64,000 nucleotides of DNA, from NCBI RefSeq assembly GCF_007000325.2, contig NZ_CP117267.1:620001-684000 (forward strand), written 5' to 3'. The position numbers and the translations under genes are program-made. Position 1 is the stretch's first letter. The number at the start of each line of letters is the position of its first letter. Origin of the DNA: Rhizobium rhododendri. Its GTDB lineage: Bacteria; Pseudomonadota; Alphaproteobacteria; Rhizobiales; Rhizobiaceae. Shown piece after piece: positions 44,125-54,046 of this stretch. A model generated the notes under the pieces. That model was not told the origin of the DNA, did not search any database, and was given only the letters and a program-made list of their open reading frames with translations.

Positions 44125-45150
44125 TTAGCGCGCTCCGCCGCGCGCCCGGGCCGGTAAGACGTCGTTTTCCGCCTCGGGATTGCGCGCCTTGAATTGGCTG
44201 GCGGGCCTTGCCTGGTCCGGGGTGACGTAGGTGTAGCGGTCGGCGCGGCGCCAGGTTTCGACGCGCGCCTGGCTGTCCACCGGGTCGACCGAATCCATGA
44301 TCCGCCAGGCGCGGCTGATGCTGCCGGTACCCTCGCTCAGATGCGGATAGAAGCGCTCCAGCACGAAGACCCCGTCGGCGAAGTTCATGCCGAGGCTGGT
44401 CAGCGTGACCGCCAGCTGTTGGCCGGAGAGATCGAGCAGGATGCGCTCGGCAAGCCAGCGGCTCGACGACAGTGCGTCGGCCAGCGCCGTTGCAAAATTC
44501 TGGGCCTCGCGCTCGCGGGCAAAGCGCACCAGCAGCGCTTCCTGGACATCTGTCAGGCTGCGCAGGCCGAGGCGATCGGTATCGTCGTGGGAGAGGTGGC
44601 GGGCAATCTGGCGCAATTGCTGGCGCAGTGCCTCCTCGCGGGCCAGTCTTTCGGCAATCGCGCTGTCGGGTGCCTCGAGCAAGGGGATACGCTCGGTCTG
44701 TGGCGTTTCCAGCGCCTTCGTCTTGCCGCGACCGGTGTCGGCATGGCGCAGGCCGACCAGCGCATCGACGACCGCAGGCGAGAGATTGTCGCGCTTGACG
44801 ATGGCCTTGGCGTGTTCCGTTCCTTGCGTGCGGGCTATGGTGATCAGCGTGTCGTCGTCGATTGTTGCGGCACCGGCGATGAACGGAGCGGCAATCGCGA
44901 TCGGCTGGCAGCCGATGAACAGCGCCACGGCCGGCGGCACATGCGGGCATTGCGACAAAGCAGCGACCGCCTGTCGCTTGGCCTCGTCGCTGGAGGCGAG
45001 AAACAGCGGCATGAACAATTCGGCAAACTGCCGCAGTTCGGATTTTCCGGGATGGGGCCGTTCCTCGAAGCTGGTAACCGTCGCCATCAGGACCACATCC
45101 TTCTTGCGCTCGCCAAGCGGTCCTTCCAGGTCTCGAAACCGATCACGCAC
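44125..45150 (-). CDS. DUF2336 family protein
   Basis: A 341-residue helical protein whose repeats such as 'LTVAVRLSRCPHVPP'-like 'ALSQCPHVPPAVALFIG' and 'IARTQGTEHAKAIVKRDNLS' match DUF2336, a HEAT-like alphaproteobacterial family. The start is set at a GTG (45150) because the conserved 'RDRFRDLEGPLGERKKDVV' follows it. Some DUF2336 proteins act in general stress or development; here no partner is evident. About 290 bp upstream hold its promoter. Confidence 0.75.
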   Translation of the reverse strand: MRDRFRDLEGPLGERKKDVVLMATVTSFEERPHPGKSELRQFAELFMPLFLASSDEAKRQAVAALSQCPHVPPAVALFIGCQPIAIAAPFIAGAATIDDDTLITIARTQGTEHAKAIVKRDNLSPAVVDALVGLRHADTGRGKTKALETPQTERIPLLEAPDSAIAERLAREEALRQQLRQIARHLSHDDTDRLGLRSLTDVQEALLVRFAREREAQNFATALADALSSSRWLAERILLDLSGQQLAVTLTSLGMNFADGVFVLERFYPHLSEGTGSISRAWRIMDSVDPVDSQARVETWRRADRYTYVTPDQARPASQFKARNPEAENDVLPARARGGAR

Positions 45151-45436
45151 GCTACCACCCACACACAGAACAAAGAGGGGAGCCGGAGATCAGCACGCGG
45201 GGCAGCCGGGCAAACGCGCTCCGGCGAAAACGTCGCGCGGAAAACGATAGGACCCGGCGGACGCTCGCGTCCGGATCTGGCTATGCCGTGACGTTAGCGC
45301 GATCAGGGTTAATAGGCAGTGAAAACTTTAATAAAAATGCGACGGAGGTGTCACGAAAAGGTACGCTCGTGAAAAGCGGGGAGGCGATTGCGGCAGCGAG
45401 GTTGCAGCAAGCATGCCGCCGGTTACTTTCAACAGG

Positions 45437-45661
45437 TTACGCGTAGGAAACGCCCTGGCGGGCACTGTGGCTGCGCAGGGCGACCAGCAGCCTGTCGCGG
45501 GTATCGTAGCCCGATTGAAACAGGTCGAGCGCGGCCGCAGCCGCAAACTGCGCTTCCGTGCTCTTCAGGTCGATGCGTTTTTCCGCATACCAGCAGTCGA
45601 GAGCGCCGCGAAGCACGTCTACATCGTCGGTTGTGAAGGCTGAGTTGAGCAGAAGCGTCAT
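45437..45661 (-). CDS. Small hypothetical protein
   Basis: A 74-residue protein. It is helical, with 'DVLRGALDCWYAEKRIDLKSTEAQFAA' in the middle (quoted by position 14-40) and a basic end. GGGAG lies 8 bases before the ATG, which favours real translation. Similar short proteins are frequent in Rhizobium, with unknown function. It lies in a region with few genes, upstream of DUF2336 on the same strand with about 285 bp between. Confidence 0.6.
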   Translation of the reverse strand: MTLLLNSAFTTDDVDVLRGALDCWYAEKRIDLKSTEAQFAAAAALDLFQSGYDTRDRLLVALRSHSARQGVSYA

Positions 45662-46244
45662 TGCACATCTCCCAAGCTGTGGGATGAAAACACTGTATGT
45701 CATGAACTGCCGGTGTTTGCAGGGCCGGCCAGTAGGGGAACCATACGCCAAACGGCCAAAGTCGCAAATAATATTTGCATGACGTTTTCGTGTCACACAC
45801 GCTCGCAGCAGGGCTCGCCGACAGGCGGGCACTGGTGCTAACAATATGAATCCATTCTATTTTAGAATTTTGCGCCTCAACCATTGGTGGTTTCTCATGC
45901 CAATCCGAAGCTCCCGTTCCGACCTGTTGGCACGGCGGCGGACCAAAACGCGTTGCAGGGCGTCCCGTGCCGTTAAGGTCTTGTTAACGATCCCCTGTCT
46001 CAATCCGCGCAAGCACACCGCGACCCGGCGTCTGTTCGAATCGCTACCGCCGCAAACCGTCCCTTCGGGCGCCCCGGCAAACCGTCAGACACGTACCGCA
46101 CTGCTATTGGAAAGGCGCGAATGCCCTTCGGACATGCTCTTGCCAGCAAGACTTTTCCCGAGGGAGCGCCGGTCCGCCAAAAAGGCGGACAGGGTGAAAT
46201 CGATCGCAAGTTCATCCGTCTCAAGATTGCAATGGAGACGAGAC
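45662..46244. other. Regulatory gap between two small genes
   Basis: About 580 bases between divergent small genes. It holds AT-rich DNA (about 45770-45870) and a perfect TTAA-N7-TTAAC word at 45973. A plus-strand frame stays open across most of it in phase with the 60-residue gene but without a ribosome-binding site or similarity, so I regard it as non-coding leader. Confidence 0.5.
45973..45988 (+). promoter_or_regulatory. Candidate CtrA-binding site
   Basis: TTAA-GGTCTTG-TTAAC fits the full CtrA consensus TTAA-N7-TTAAC exactly. CtrA is the cell-cycle master regulator of alphaproteobacteria. The site lies 257 bp before the 60-residue gene and 312 bp before the divergent 74-residue gene, both possible targets. 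Confidence 0.55.
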
Positions 46245-46427
46245 ATGGCTGATATCATAAGACTGGAAGACCGACGAAACCACAAGCCGCCACCTCCGGC
46301 CCATGATGGCACGGCGGCCCGCATCCTGCTGTTTACCGGCGTACGCTACGAGCGGCTCGAGCCGCCCAAGCGCCGCACGGCGCCTGGCGCCAAGCGGCCG
46401 AAAACGAAGACGAGAAAACAGGGCTGA
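46245..46427 (+). CDS. Small basic hypothetical protein
   Basis: A 60-residue protein beginning 'MADIIRLEDRRNHKPPPPAH', then a short strand 'ARILLFTGVRYER' and a strongly basic Lys/Arg/Pro tail. GGAG stands 8 bases before the ATG. Short proteins with the same beginning are widespread in Rhizobiales, without known function. A possible CtrA site lies 257 bp upstream. The basic tail could bind nucleic acid. Confidence 0.65.
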   Translation: MADIIRLEDRRNHKPPPPAHDGTAARILLFTGVRYERLEPPKRRTAPGAKRPKTKTRKQG

Positions 46428-46452
46428 CAGGCCTTGTCCTGATATAGCCGAT

Positions 46453-47001
46453 CTAGCTTGCGTCGAAGGCGTCGCATCGCGCCTTGGCGAGAAAATCACT
46501 GGCGCCCTCTTTGAAACTCGGCTGCGGCGCCATGGTCCGCAACACCACGTAGCCCTGACCCTCTGTCATCTCCACGAGAATGGATTGCGCCAGCTCTGCA
46601 GGCAACGCCTTGCGGATCGCGGCAAGCTGCACCGGCGCTGCCACGAGCACGTCGAGCGCACCCCCGACCGAGGTCCGGTCGCTCATGCTGAAAACTTCGT
46701 TCGAAGCGCTGTCGTAGATCCCCAGGGACCAGAATGGCACATGGCCCGCCGCCATCAGGTGCACCGGCATGTCGGCAAGGTCGAAGGCGCAAACGGCGGT
46801 ATGCATGTAGGGATCGCCGTTCGAGAGACTGCCCGCACTGGTGGTGGGGTCCAGCACGTGAAAGGCATCTTCCTCGCCGAGCGCCTCGACCCGCTGGAAG
46901 GCATCGCGATCGCTGTAGGCGGGCAGCGCCAAGATGATCACCAGATGCAGCAGGGCCGCACCGAGCACGCCGACGACGATGGCAAACAGCACCTTAAGCA
47001 T
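46453..47001 (-). CDS. DUF1254-type membrane-anchored protein
   Basis: A 182-residue protein with one N-terminal membrane helix (about 3-27) and a periplasmic domain resembling a short DUF1254 protein: 'DAFQRVEALG...DPTTSAG' and 'VCAFDLADMPVHLMAAGHVPFWSLGIYD'. It is encoded right after a DUF1214 gene with an 8-bp overlap, the usual pairing of the two families in Rhizobiales. Function unknown; larger DUF1254/DUF1214 fusions occur in envelope-associated proteins. Confidence 0.8.
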   Translation of the reverse strand: MLKVLFAIVVGVLGAALLHLVIILALPAYSDRDAFQRVEALGEEDAFHVLDPTTSAGSLSNGDPYMHTAVCAFDLADMPVHLMAAGHVPFWSLGIYDSASNEVFSMSDRTSVGGALDVLVAAPVQLAAIRKALPAELAQSILVEMTEGQGYVVLRTMAPQPSFKEGASDFLAKARCDAFDAS

Positions 47002-47605
47002 GGTCGCAGCCGATCTTCTCGACCTTCGGCATCGAGAGGTCGATCAGCCCCGCGCTGCCAGCCGCCGGCGTGTCCAGCAGCGTCAGCACCAGCTTGAAAT
47101 TGCCAGCCGGCGGCAGCGCCAGCCAGTTGCCGGCGGAGGCATCCTTCGAGACGACGATCGAAAAGCTGGAATCGCTGTCGCGTAGCACGTTCCAAGAGTT
47201 GATTGCTGCCGGGCGGCCGGGTTGGGCTGCCAGCGGCTTGCCGTCCGGGGCGACGGAGAACAGCGTCCAGAGCCGCGCCGGCGGCGTCTGGCCGCTGATG
47301 CGGTAGCGGCATCCGGCCGACAGCCGGTCATGCCCATCGTCGTCGCCAGCGGTGAATTCCAGCCCCTCAGCGGTGCCGTAGAGCAGCCGTCCGTCGCGGG
47401 CGCGGTGGGATTTGGCATAGGGGTCGGCGTCCACGGTATGCAGCGCCGGAAAGGCCTGCCAGGCGCCAAGCCGGATCGCGCCGAAACCGGCGCTGGCATC
47501 GAGCGCATAGAGCGTGAACAGGATGCCGCCGCCAAACGCAATGGCCAGCGACAGCGCGACCAGAAGAGGAACCCGAAACACAGCGGCGTCCTTGTGAGAA
47601 CTCAA
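46994..47605 (-). CDS. DUF1214 membrane-anchored protein
   Basis: A 203-residue protein with an N-terminal membrane helix (about 11-34) and a DUF1214 domain: 'DPYAKSHRARDGRLLYGTAEG' then 'CRYRISGQTPPARLWTLF' and 'SWNVLRDSDSSFSIVVSK', with 'LPPAGNFKLVLTLLDTP' at the end. It is the first gene of the pair with the DUF1254 gene, overlapping it by 8 bp, so the two proteins probably act together at the membrane. Function unknown. Confidence 0.83.
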   Translation of the reverse strand: MSSHKDAAVFRVPLLVALSLAIAFGGGILFTLYALDASAGFGAIRLGAWQAFPALHTVDADPYAKSHRARDGRLLYGTAEGLEFTAGDDDGHDRLSAGCRYRISGQTPPARLWTLFSVAPDGKPLAAQPGRPAAINSWNVLRDSDSSFSIVVSKDASAGNWLALPPAGNFKLVLTLLDTPAAGSAGLIDLSMPKVEKIGCDHA

Positions 47606-47735
47606 GCGTCAAGCTTATTCCTGATTCTGCCGGGAGGGGGAAGGGCGGGATGGTCCGTGGGCCGAGCGCGCCCCTGCCAAAGCTTCGGCGAATGTGGCAC
47701 ATTGCCGGAAATTTCGTTCTTGCAAAGGACACGCA

Positions 47736-48236
47736 ATGATCCGGCTGCTGTCACCCGACGATGTAGATCTGTTTCGGTCCATTCGCCTCGAAGCCTTGCG
47801 AGCCTCGCCGGAAAGTTACGCCAGTAGTGTCGAGGATTGGCAGGACCTTCCAGATCAGGAATGGCGCCGCCGTCTGGTGGACAATGATGTCTTCATCGCA
47901 GTCGAAAACCACCTGCCGGTTGGGATCATGGCGCTTGCGCGGCAGCGCCCAGCCAAGAAGGCGCACCGCGCCATGATCCAGATGGTCTATCTGCGCGAGA
48001 ATGCCCGCGGCAGGGGGCTTGCGGAAGCGCTTCTGGAAGCATTGGTGGAATTTGCCCGTGGCCAGGGCATTCGCCAGCTGGAGCTCGCGGTCAGTGCCGA
48101 AAATGATGTTGCGATCCGCTTTTACCGTCGCCGGAGCTTAACCGAGATCGGTCGAATACCCTGCGCATTGTTGCACCAGGGCAGGGAGATCGACGAAATT
48201 CTCATGGCCAGACGGATCGTCGCCCTAAAAAACTGA
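47736..48236 (+). CDS. GNAT family N-acetyltransferase
   Basis: A 166-residue GNAT enzyme. Motif A 'IQMVYLRENARGRGLAEALLEALVE' contains the acetyl-CoA loop ARGRGLA. Motif B is 'QLELAVSAENDVAIRFYRRRSL' with an aromatic Tyr that may act as the acid. The acceptor is unknown. AAGGACACGCA precedes the ATG at 47736. It stands alone between the DUF1214 gene (divergent) and the secreted GH16-like gene. Confidence 0.8.
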   Translation: MIRLLSPDDVDLFRSIRLEALRASPESYASSVEDWQDLPDQEWRRRLVDNDVFIAVENHLPVGIMALARQRPAKKAHRAMIQMVYLRENARGRGLAEALLEALVEFARGQGIRQLELAVSAENDVAIRFYRRRSLTEIGRIPCALLHQGREIDEILMARRIVALKN

Positions 48237-48569
48237 AGACGGGAATCGATTCGCCGGTATTGAGCCTCACCCGGACGGCAACCCGCGAGCTGTCTCGAAA
48301 GCCTCTACGCCGGGGCTTCCCGGATGCCGACGCGAAATATCGGTTTCGTTTATCAACACACGCGGGAGATTTACGAAACGGTTCGCAAAATCGAGGATTG
48401 CAACACCAGTATCGGTTTTTCTGCATGGGTTGAACCGAGTAATTTCCGGTCAATGGCAACTAACGACCCTTGAGATAGCAGACTATTCCAGACGCTTGGG
48501 CGCTCCACATATTGCAGTGCACTATGAGCCCATCTCCGGGCTCGGTCGATCAGGCAAAAAGGAAAAGCC
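48237..48569. other. Leader of the GH16-like gene
   Basis: About 330 bases with no supported gene; a minus-strand frame here has no ribosome-binding site. It should hold the promoter of the secreted GH16-like gene. No clear repeat or hairpin was found. Confidence 0.4.
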
Positions 48570-50051
48570 ATGCAAAAGCTCCTCTCCGCTCTAGCCCTAT
48601 CAACCGCAATCCTTCTCGGGCAGTCGGCTGCCCGGGCCGCTCCCGCCGACGATGCGATCGCCGGTTGGACCTCGCTTGGAACCTATGTCTTCGGCACCAG
48701 CGCCGTGGCCGGCACGGGCGAAACTGCCATCACCAACAAGGCGCAACTGGATGGCAAGTTCAACTATTTCCAGAACAATGCGGCAGAAGTAACGATCGGC
48801 TCGGAAGTCCAGCGCTATACCGCTGGCAACGCCCAGACCCACGTCTTTGCCAGCGACCGGCTTAACCTGACCGGCGTGCTTGGCGGCGGCGACGCCTCCT
48901 ATTCCGGCGGCTTCACCAATGTCTTCGGCCAGATCAGCGGCTCGATCAACGTCAACAGTCCGATCGACCCCGCACAGTTCGGTTTTGCCAGCGGCACCAA
49001 GATCGAGGTCGGCAACATGATCGTGCTGCAGTCGCGCGGCATATACAGGGTCGACTCGATAGGCACCGATGGGAAGATCACGCTTCTTGCCATGTTCAAC
49101 TCCAACACCACCAATCCCGTCACCAACGCGCTTGCCGTCCTGACGCCCTTCTATGCCCTGAAACTCGCCCAGCCGACCGCCACCAACGCCGCCGGCACGG
49201 CCACCACCATGGTGTTCGACACCATTCCCGCCTCCATGCCGACAGGAATGGCCGTCGGTTATGTCAAGGACAACGCCTTCCAGCGAAACGACGACTACCG
49301 GGCTGTCACTGTCGACAAGACCACCAAGACCGTGACCACGCAGAAGAAATTCGTGTTCATCAGCCAGCCCTCGACCTATCAGAACCCGGCCGGCCAGCTG
49401 ATGATCTTCGTGCCGCCGATCCGCTCTGCGCAAATCATCACCAAGGACACCTTTGACCTCAAGAATGGCGACTACGCCTTCGATGCAAACGTCAACTACC
49501 CTGAGGCCGTTGCCAGCCGCCAGGTCAACACGATTGCCGAGCTGAACGCCTTGCCCGCCAACCAGCCGAACGGTTTCTGGGGTGCTGCCTGGCTCTACGG
49601 CAAGAATACCACCGCCTCGACAACGAGCTCCGACGAGATCGACAGCGAGAGCTGGTTCGACTTCTACAAGGGGCCCGACATCTTCTCGGCCTTCACCCAC
49701 GGCGAGACCGTGACCCAGGGCTTCCAGCTCAACAACGACGAATGGGCGCCTGCAACCGCGGATGTCGGCGCCGGCTATCTCAAGCGCCTCACCGGTCCGC
49801 TGGTCGGCGATATCAGGCTCACGAAAGTCGTGCGCACCAGCGCCGGCAAGGTCGATACCTACGTCAACGGCACGCTGGTGGATACGAAGAACTACACCTG
49901 GACCAATGCCAATCCTGCAGAGTTCATCGTCAACCTCGCCATCGGCTCGATCAGCGGCAGCTACTCCGCCAACGTCCTGTTTCCGCTCAAGCCCTCCAAC
50001 TTCAACAATATGAAAATCGGCGTCAAGCGGCTGGCGTTTTACAAGAAGTAA
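48570..50051 (+). CDS. Secreted GH16-like beta-glucanase-fold protein
   Basis: A 493-residue exported protein with a signal peptide (1-23). The second half (about 280-490) carries GH16-like landmarks: 'NGFWGAAWLYG' (334-344), then Glu356-Ile-Asp358-Ser-Glu360, matching the E-x-D-x-E catalytic spacing of lichenases/laminarinases, and a late 'EFIVNLAIGSISG' (451-463) resembling the closing Asn-Leu-Ala-x-Gly-Gly strand. The first half (30-280) is a beta-rich region without a recognised family. If active it would cleave beta-glucans outside the cell or in the periplasm. Similarity is by motif only. An intrinsic hairpin follows and AAAGGAAAAG precedes the ATG. Confidence 0.55.
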   Translation: MQKLLSALALSTAILLGQSAARAAPADDAIAGWTSLGTYVFGTSAVAGTGETAITNKAQLDGKFNYFQNNAAEVTIGSEVQRYTAGNAQTHVFASDRLNLTGVLGGGDASYSGGFTNVFGQISGSINVNSPIDPAQFGFASGTKIEVGNMIVLQSRGIYRVDSIGTDGKITLLAMFNSNTTNPVTNALAVLTPFYALKLAQPTATNAAGTATTMVFDTIPASMPTGMAVGYVKDNAFQRNDDYRAVTVDKTTKTVTTQKKFVFISQPSTYQNPAGQLMIFVPPIRSAQIITKDTFDLKNGDYAFDANVNYPEAVASRQVNTIAELNALPANQPNGFWGAAWLYGKNTTASTTSSDEIDSESWFDFYKGPDIFSAFTHGETVTQGFQLNNDEWAPATADVGAGYLKRLTGPLVGDIRLTKVVRTSAGKVDTYVNGTLVDTKNYTWTNANPAEFIVNLAIGSISGSYSANVLFPLKPSNFNNMKIGVKRLAFYKK

Positions 50052-50072
50052 TCAGCTTTTGCTGAATGAAGG

Positions 50073-50096
50073 GACTGCGGCCCTCTGGCCGCAGTC
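50073..50096 (+). terminator. Hairpin after the GH16-like gene
   Basis: A perfect 10-bp GC-rich stem with a 4-nt loop begins 21 bp past the stop codon and lies between convergent genes. T residues after it are few. Confidence 0.6.
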
Positions 50097-50148
50097 AGCT
50101 GAGGTTAAATGAGTCATTGATGAAATCCATCGGCGTCCTGCTGCTGGC

Positions 50149-50970
50149 TCACACCTGGCGAAGCGTGGCACCGACTGTCAGCAGCAGCGGTGAATGATCC
50201 GAGACTTCGGGCTCTGAGACAACCTCGAAAGCGTCTACGCCGACGGCATCGTTGACCAGCATATAGTCGGCGTAGCGTTCTCGCTTGGGGTAGAATGACG
50301 TTCTGGTGCCCCGAAAGCCCCGGCCGGTGACAAGGTCGGTGAGGCCTATATTCCTGAGAACATCGAATGTCTTGCTTTCAGGCAGCAAATTGAAATCGCC
50401 GCACGCCACGACAGGCTCTCCCGGTCGCGCAGTCGACATGATCAGCAACGCAAACCTGTTGGCCTGCTGATGCCTTTCGGGAGTGTCGTGCTTGCCGCTC
50501 AAGTCGCGCAAGCCATGCATCTGTGCAATGGTAATGCATTGCTGCAATTCCACATCGAACAGCCGAACGGCGTGTGCGGTCCGCGACCGCGGATGCAGTC
50601 CGTATCCGTCAGACGAATAATCTCCGTGAACGAAGCCCTGTGTCTGGCCAATGATGGGAATGGTGGCGCGAACGAATGTCGCTAGACCCCATTGCGACTT
50701 ATATGGCTGCTCGCCATCAAACAGATCGCCCTCAGCGGCCGGGCAGAAGATCGACGTGTGATGGGGCAGGGCCACCGCAACGTCAACCAGAAAATTGGCT
50801 CTTTGCGGTAGGGCGGTACCTTGGTCGCGGTAGGTGAGCCAACGCTGCCCTGTACCCGGTGTCTTGACCACTTCCTGCAGGCAGAGAACATCGGGGTCGA
50901 CTGCAGCCACGTAGGCAACGAGGCGCTCATAGAGGCGTCCGCCCCAGCCGTTCAGACACAGCACGCGCAC
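50149..50970 (-). CDS. Endonuclease/exonuclease/phosphatase family protein
   Basis: A 273-residue Mg2+-dependent hydrolase fold. Family residues are visible: Asn in 'VLCLNGWGG', Glu in 'DVLCLQEVV' (metal ligand), 'MHGLRDLSGKHD', the catalytic 'CGDFNLLPES' (Asp-x-Asn) and the final 'SDHSPLLL' (Asp-His). It may act on nucleic acid, inositol phosphates or lipids; the family is too varied to decide. No signal peptide, so it is cytoplasmic. It lies 92 bp downstream of the PBP gene on the same strand. Confidence 0.83.
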   Translation of the reverse strand: MRVLCLNGWGGRLYERLVAYVAAVDPDVLCLQEVVKTPGTGQRWLTYRDQGTALPQRANFLVDVAVALPHHTSIFCPAAEGDLFDGEQPYKSQWGLATFVRATIPIIGQTQGFVHGDYSSDGYGLHPRSRTAHAVRLFDVELQQCITIAQMHGLRDLSGKHDTPERHQQANRFALLIMSTARPGEPVVACGDFNLLPESKTFDVLRNIGLTDLVTGRGFRGTRTSFYPKRERYADYMLVNDAVGVDAFEVVSEPEVSDHSPLLLTVGATLRQV

Positions 50971-51062
50971 ATCTGCCTCCCGTACTCCAATGCATCAATC
51001 TCAAACGTGAAACCGGCGATGTGTCTAGCAATCCTTCACGGCAACTGCTGGAATTGCCGTCA

Positions 51063-53225
51063 CTACTCCACACTCGCCACCCGCTGTCCCTTCAGCGGTG
51101 GTGCGGTCTTCAACTGCTCCTCTAGATCCCGCAGCACCTTGGTCGATTCGGCCGACAGCGAGCGGGGCCGGACCGGGGGTGGTTCGGCGCTGGCGGCGGC
51201 GTCCGTGGCGGCTTTGCGGGCGGCTGTTGTCATCGGTTTCTGGGCCGGGAAGGGGTCGGCGATGCCGGGGATGGCTTTGAGCGCAATGCCCTGATGGGCG
51301 TAGTCCATGATCTTCTTGAAGGTCATCGCCGGCAGGGTGCCGCCGGTCATGTTGTTGGTCGAGGTGTAGTCGTCGTTGCCGAACCAGACGGCGCAGGTGT
51401 AGTTGCCGGAAAAGCCGATAAACCAGGCGTCGCGGTAGGCCTGCGTCGTGCCGGTCTTACCGCCGACGACGATGCCGCGGTCGAGGGCTGCCTTGCGACC
51501 GGTGCCGATGACCGGGATCTGCGTCAGCATCTGGGTCATCGAGGCATTCGCCTGCTCCGACAGCACGCGCTTTGCCGCAGGTTCGTCGCGATTGAAATCA
51601 TAGAGGATCTTGCCGTCGTAGCCGACAATCTCGCTGACGCCGTGGCGCCGCGATTGCAGTCCGTCCGAGGGAAAGACGGCGTAGGCCGTCGCCTGGTCGA
51701 GGACGGTCACCTCGGAGGTGCCGATCGGAATGGTCTTGTCGTTGCGAACCGGGCTCTCGACGCCCATTCGCTTGGCCATCTCGCGGATCGGCTGGATGCC
51801 GAAATGCTCCTTGGCAAGCCGTACCGGGATGGTGTTGATCGACTTGGCGATGGCCTCGGTCAGCGTCACCCGCCCTTCATAGCGGTTCTCGTAGTTGTGC
51901 GGGCTCCAGTTGCCCCAGGAGATCGGCGCATCGACGATGGTCGTGGCCGGCGTCATGCCGTTCTCCATGGCGACCGCGTAGGTATAGATCTTGAACGACG
52001 AGCCCGGCTGGCGCAGCGCCTTGGTGGCGCGGTTGAACTGGCTTTCGCCATAGTCCCGGCCGCCGACCATGGCCCTGACGGCGCCGCCGGTTTCGATCAG
52101 TACTGAAGCGCCCTGCTTGGCATTGTAGTGCTCGCCATATTCAAGCAGGCTGGAGCCGATGGAATCCTCGGTTGCCTTCTGCAGGCTCATGTCGATGGTG
52201 GTGCGAACGATCAGCGAGCGCTCGGCAAAGCGTGCCGACAGCCGCTGCACCTCGTCGAACGCCCAGTCGAGGAAGAAATCCGGCGACACGACTTCGGCCC
52301 TGTCGACCACTGAGGCCGGGTTGCGGCGCGCGGCCACCACCTGGCCCTCGGTCATGAAGCCCGATTGCACGAGGTTCGACAGCACGTCGTTGGCGCGGGC
52401 GCGTGCCGCCGGCAGGTTGACGCTGGGCGCATATTTGGTCGGCGCCTTGAACAGGCCGGCAAGCATCGCCGCCTCCGCCAGATTGACGTCCGAAATATTC
52501 TTGCCGAAATAATATTGCGCCGCCGCTGCCGCCCCGAAGGTGCCGCCGCCCATATAAGTGCGGTCGAGATAGAGCGAGAGGATTTCCTTCTTCGACAGGT
52601 TGGCCTCCAGCCAGATCGCCAGAAACGCCTCCTTGATCTTGCGTTCGATGGATCTTTCGTTGGAAAGAAACAGGTTTTTAGCCAGCTGCTGGGTCAGCGT
52701 CGAGCCGCCCTGGACGACGCCGCCGGCTTGCGCATTGACGGTCAGCGCCCGGAACAGGCCGAAGACGTCGATGCCGAAATGATCGAAGAAGCGCCGGTCC
52801 TCGGTCGCCAGTACCGCCTTGACGAAGTAATCCGGCAGTTCATCGACCGGTACTGAGTTCTCGTGGATGATGCCGCGGTGGCCGATTACATTGCCGTAGC
52901 GGTCCTCGAAGGTGACGGCGAAATTACCGCGGTTGCGCCAGTCGCCGACCGTCGATTCGAACGCCGGCATGGCAAGCGCCAGCATCACCACGGAGGCCGC
53001 GACACCGAGCGTCATGCCTTCGCCGAGCAACTCGAACACGATGCGCTTCCAGCCATGCATGCGGAAGCGGCGGAAGAAGATGGTGATGTCTTCCCAGATT
53101 TCGGCGGCCCGGAAACCGGCATTCCAGACGGTGGAATCGATCAGCGAATCCAGCCGCAGCAGCAGGAAGCGTTTTCGGCGCGGCCTCTTCGGCGAAGGCC
53201 CTTCGGGCTCTATCGGCTCCTGCAT
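51063..53225 (-). CDS. Class A penicillin-binding protein (PBP1-type)
   Basis: A 720-residue bifunctional cell-wall enzyme. After a basic cytoplasmic tail and one membrane helix (about 72-92) comes the GT51 glycosyltransferase domain, with catalytic '[14 protein letters not shown]' and '[16 protein letters not shown]', which polymerises lipid II. The transpeptidase domain has the active-site SSFK (Ser about 409), 'KSINTI' (SxN) and 'GGKTGTT' (KTG), and cross-links peptides. The C-terminus is a short Pro/Ala-rich tail. Length and order match the MrcA/PbpC-like group of rhizobia. It diverges from the YcgN gene. Confidence 0.93.
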   Translation of the reverse strand: MQEPIEPEGPSPKRPRRKRFLLLRLDSLIDSTVWNAGFRAAEIWEDITIFFRRFRMHGWKRIVFELLGEGMTLGVAASVVMLALAMPAFESTVGDWRNRGNFAVTFEDRYGNVIGHRGIIHENSVPVDELPDYFVKAVLATEDRRFFDHFGIDVFGLFRALTVNAQAGGVVQGGSTLTQQLAKNLFLSNERSIERKIKEAFLAIWLEANLSKKEILSLYLDRTYMGGGTFGAAAAAQYYFGKNISDVNLAEAAMLAGLFKAPTKYAPSVNLPAARARANDVLSNLVQSGFMTEGQVVAARRNPASVVDRAEVVSPDFFLDWAFDEVQRLSARFAERSLIVRTTIDMSLQKATEDSIGSSLLEYGEHYNAKQGASVLIETGGAVRAMVGGRDYGESQFNRATKALRQPGSSFKIYTYAVAMENGMTPATTIVDAPISWGNWSPHNYENRYEGRVTLTEAIAKSINTIPVRLAKEHFGIQPIREMAKRMGVESPVRNDKTIPIGTSEVTVLDQATAYAVFPSDGLQSRRHGVSEIVGYDGKILYDFNRDEPAAKRVLSEQANASMTQMLTQIPVIGTGRKAALDRGIVVGGKTGTTQAYRDAWFIGFSGNYTCAVWFGNDDYTSTNNMTGGTLPAMTFKKIMDYAHQGIALKAIPGIADPFPAQKPMTTAARKAATDAAASAEPPPVRPRSLSAESTKVLRDLEEQLKTAPPLKGQRVASVE

Positions 53226-53403
53226 GCGTGATTTCCCGTATGATCTTCGAGCCTTCCGCCGAATGCGGCAGGCTCAGCCTTTCCCGGCAACCCGATATCC
53301 CCTATATCCGCCACAGGTTGAACAATTGGTTGCTTTCCGGCAAATCACAAAACAAAGCAGCGCGGCTTTCCTGAAACGGCCGGCGCGCAGGGATAGCAAG
53401 AGC

Positions 53404-53925
53404 ATGGACGAAACCCCCTTCTGGCAGCGCAAGACCCTTGCCGACATGACACCGGGCGAGTGGGAGAGCATCTGCGACGGTTGCGGCCTCTGTTGTCTCA
53501 ACAAGATCGAGGAGTGGGACAGTGGCGACATCTATTTCACCGATGTCCGCTGCAAGCTGATGGACAGCGACAGCTGCCGCTGCACCAGCTATCCCAACCG
53601 CTGGGATTTCGTACCCGACTGCGTCCAGCTGACACTTGAGAATGTGTCGGAAATCCAGTGGCTTCCACCGACCTGCGGCTACCGGCTGATCAACGAGAGG
53701 CGCGATCTCTACTGGTGGCACCCCCTCGTCTCCGGCGACCCCGAGACCGTCCACGCCGCCGGCATCTCGACCAGGGGCCGCACCTTCAGCGAAGAAGACG
53801 TGCCGGTCGACGACTACGAGGACCACGTAGTGGACTGGCCGCTGACGGTCGGCGACATGCCAAGGGATGGCGACGGCGATGCGGAAGAAGACGAGCGCCA
53901 GCGGGCTGATGAAATAGGGAAATAA
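53404..53925 (+). CDS. YcgN family cysteine cluster protein (UPF0260)
   Basis: A 173-residue protein with the YcgN/YkgJ cluster: '[20 protein letters not shown]' gives Cys about 21, 24, 27 and 28, and '[17 protein letters not shown]' and '[12 protein letters not shown]' give more, possibly binding a metal or cluster. '[23 protein letters not shown]' is conserved in the family. Function unknown. The ATG at 53404 is the family start. The last 20 residues are acidic. It diverges from the penicillin-binding protein gene. Confidence 0.88.
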   Translation: MDETPFWQRKTLADMTPGEWESICDGCGLCCLNKIEEWDSGDIYFTDVRCKLMDSDSCRCTSYPNRWDFVPDCVQLTLENVSEIQWLPPTCGYRLINERRDLYWWHPLVSGDPETVHAAGISTRGRTFSEEDVPVDDYEDHVVDWPLTVGDMPRDGDGDAEEDERQRADEIGK

Positions 53926-54046
53926 TCCTCTATTCCCAAATTCAAATACCGAAATCATCATTATAGGAAAATAGTCCTTGGCGGCGTGACGGTTGTTTGT
54001 TAGTTTTAGGTATAGTCGGAGAGGTGCGGGCAAGAAGACCCCCAGC

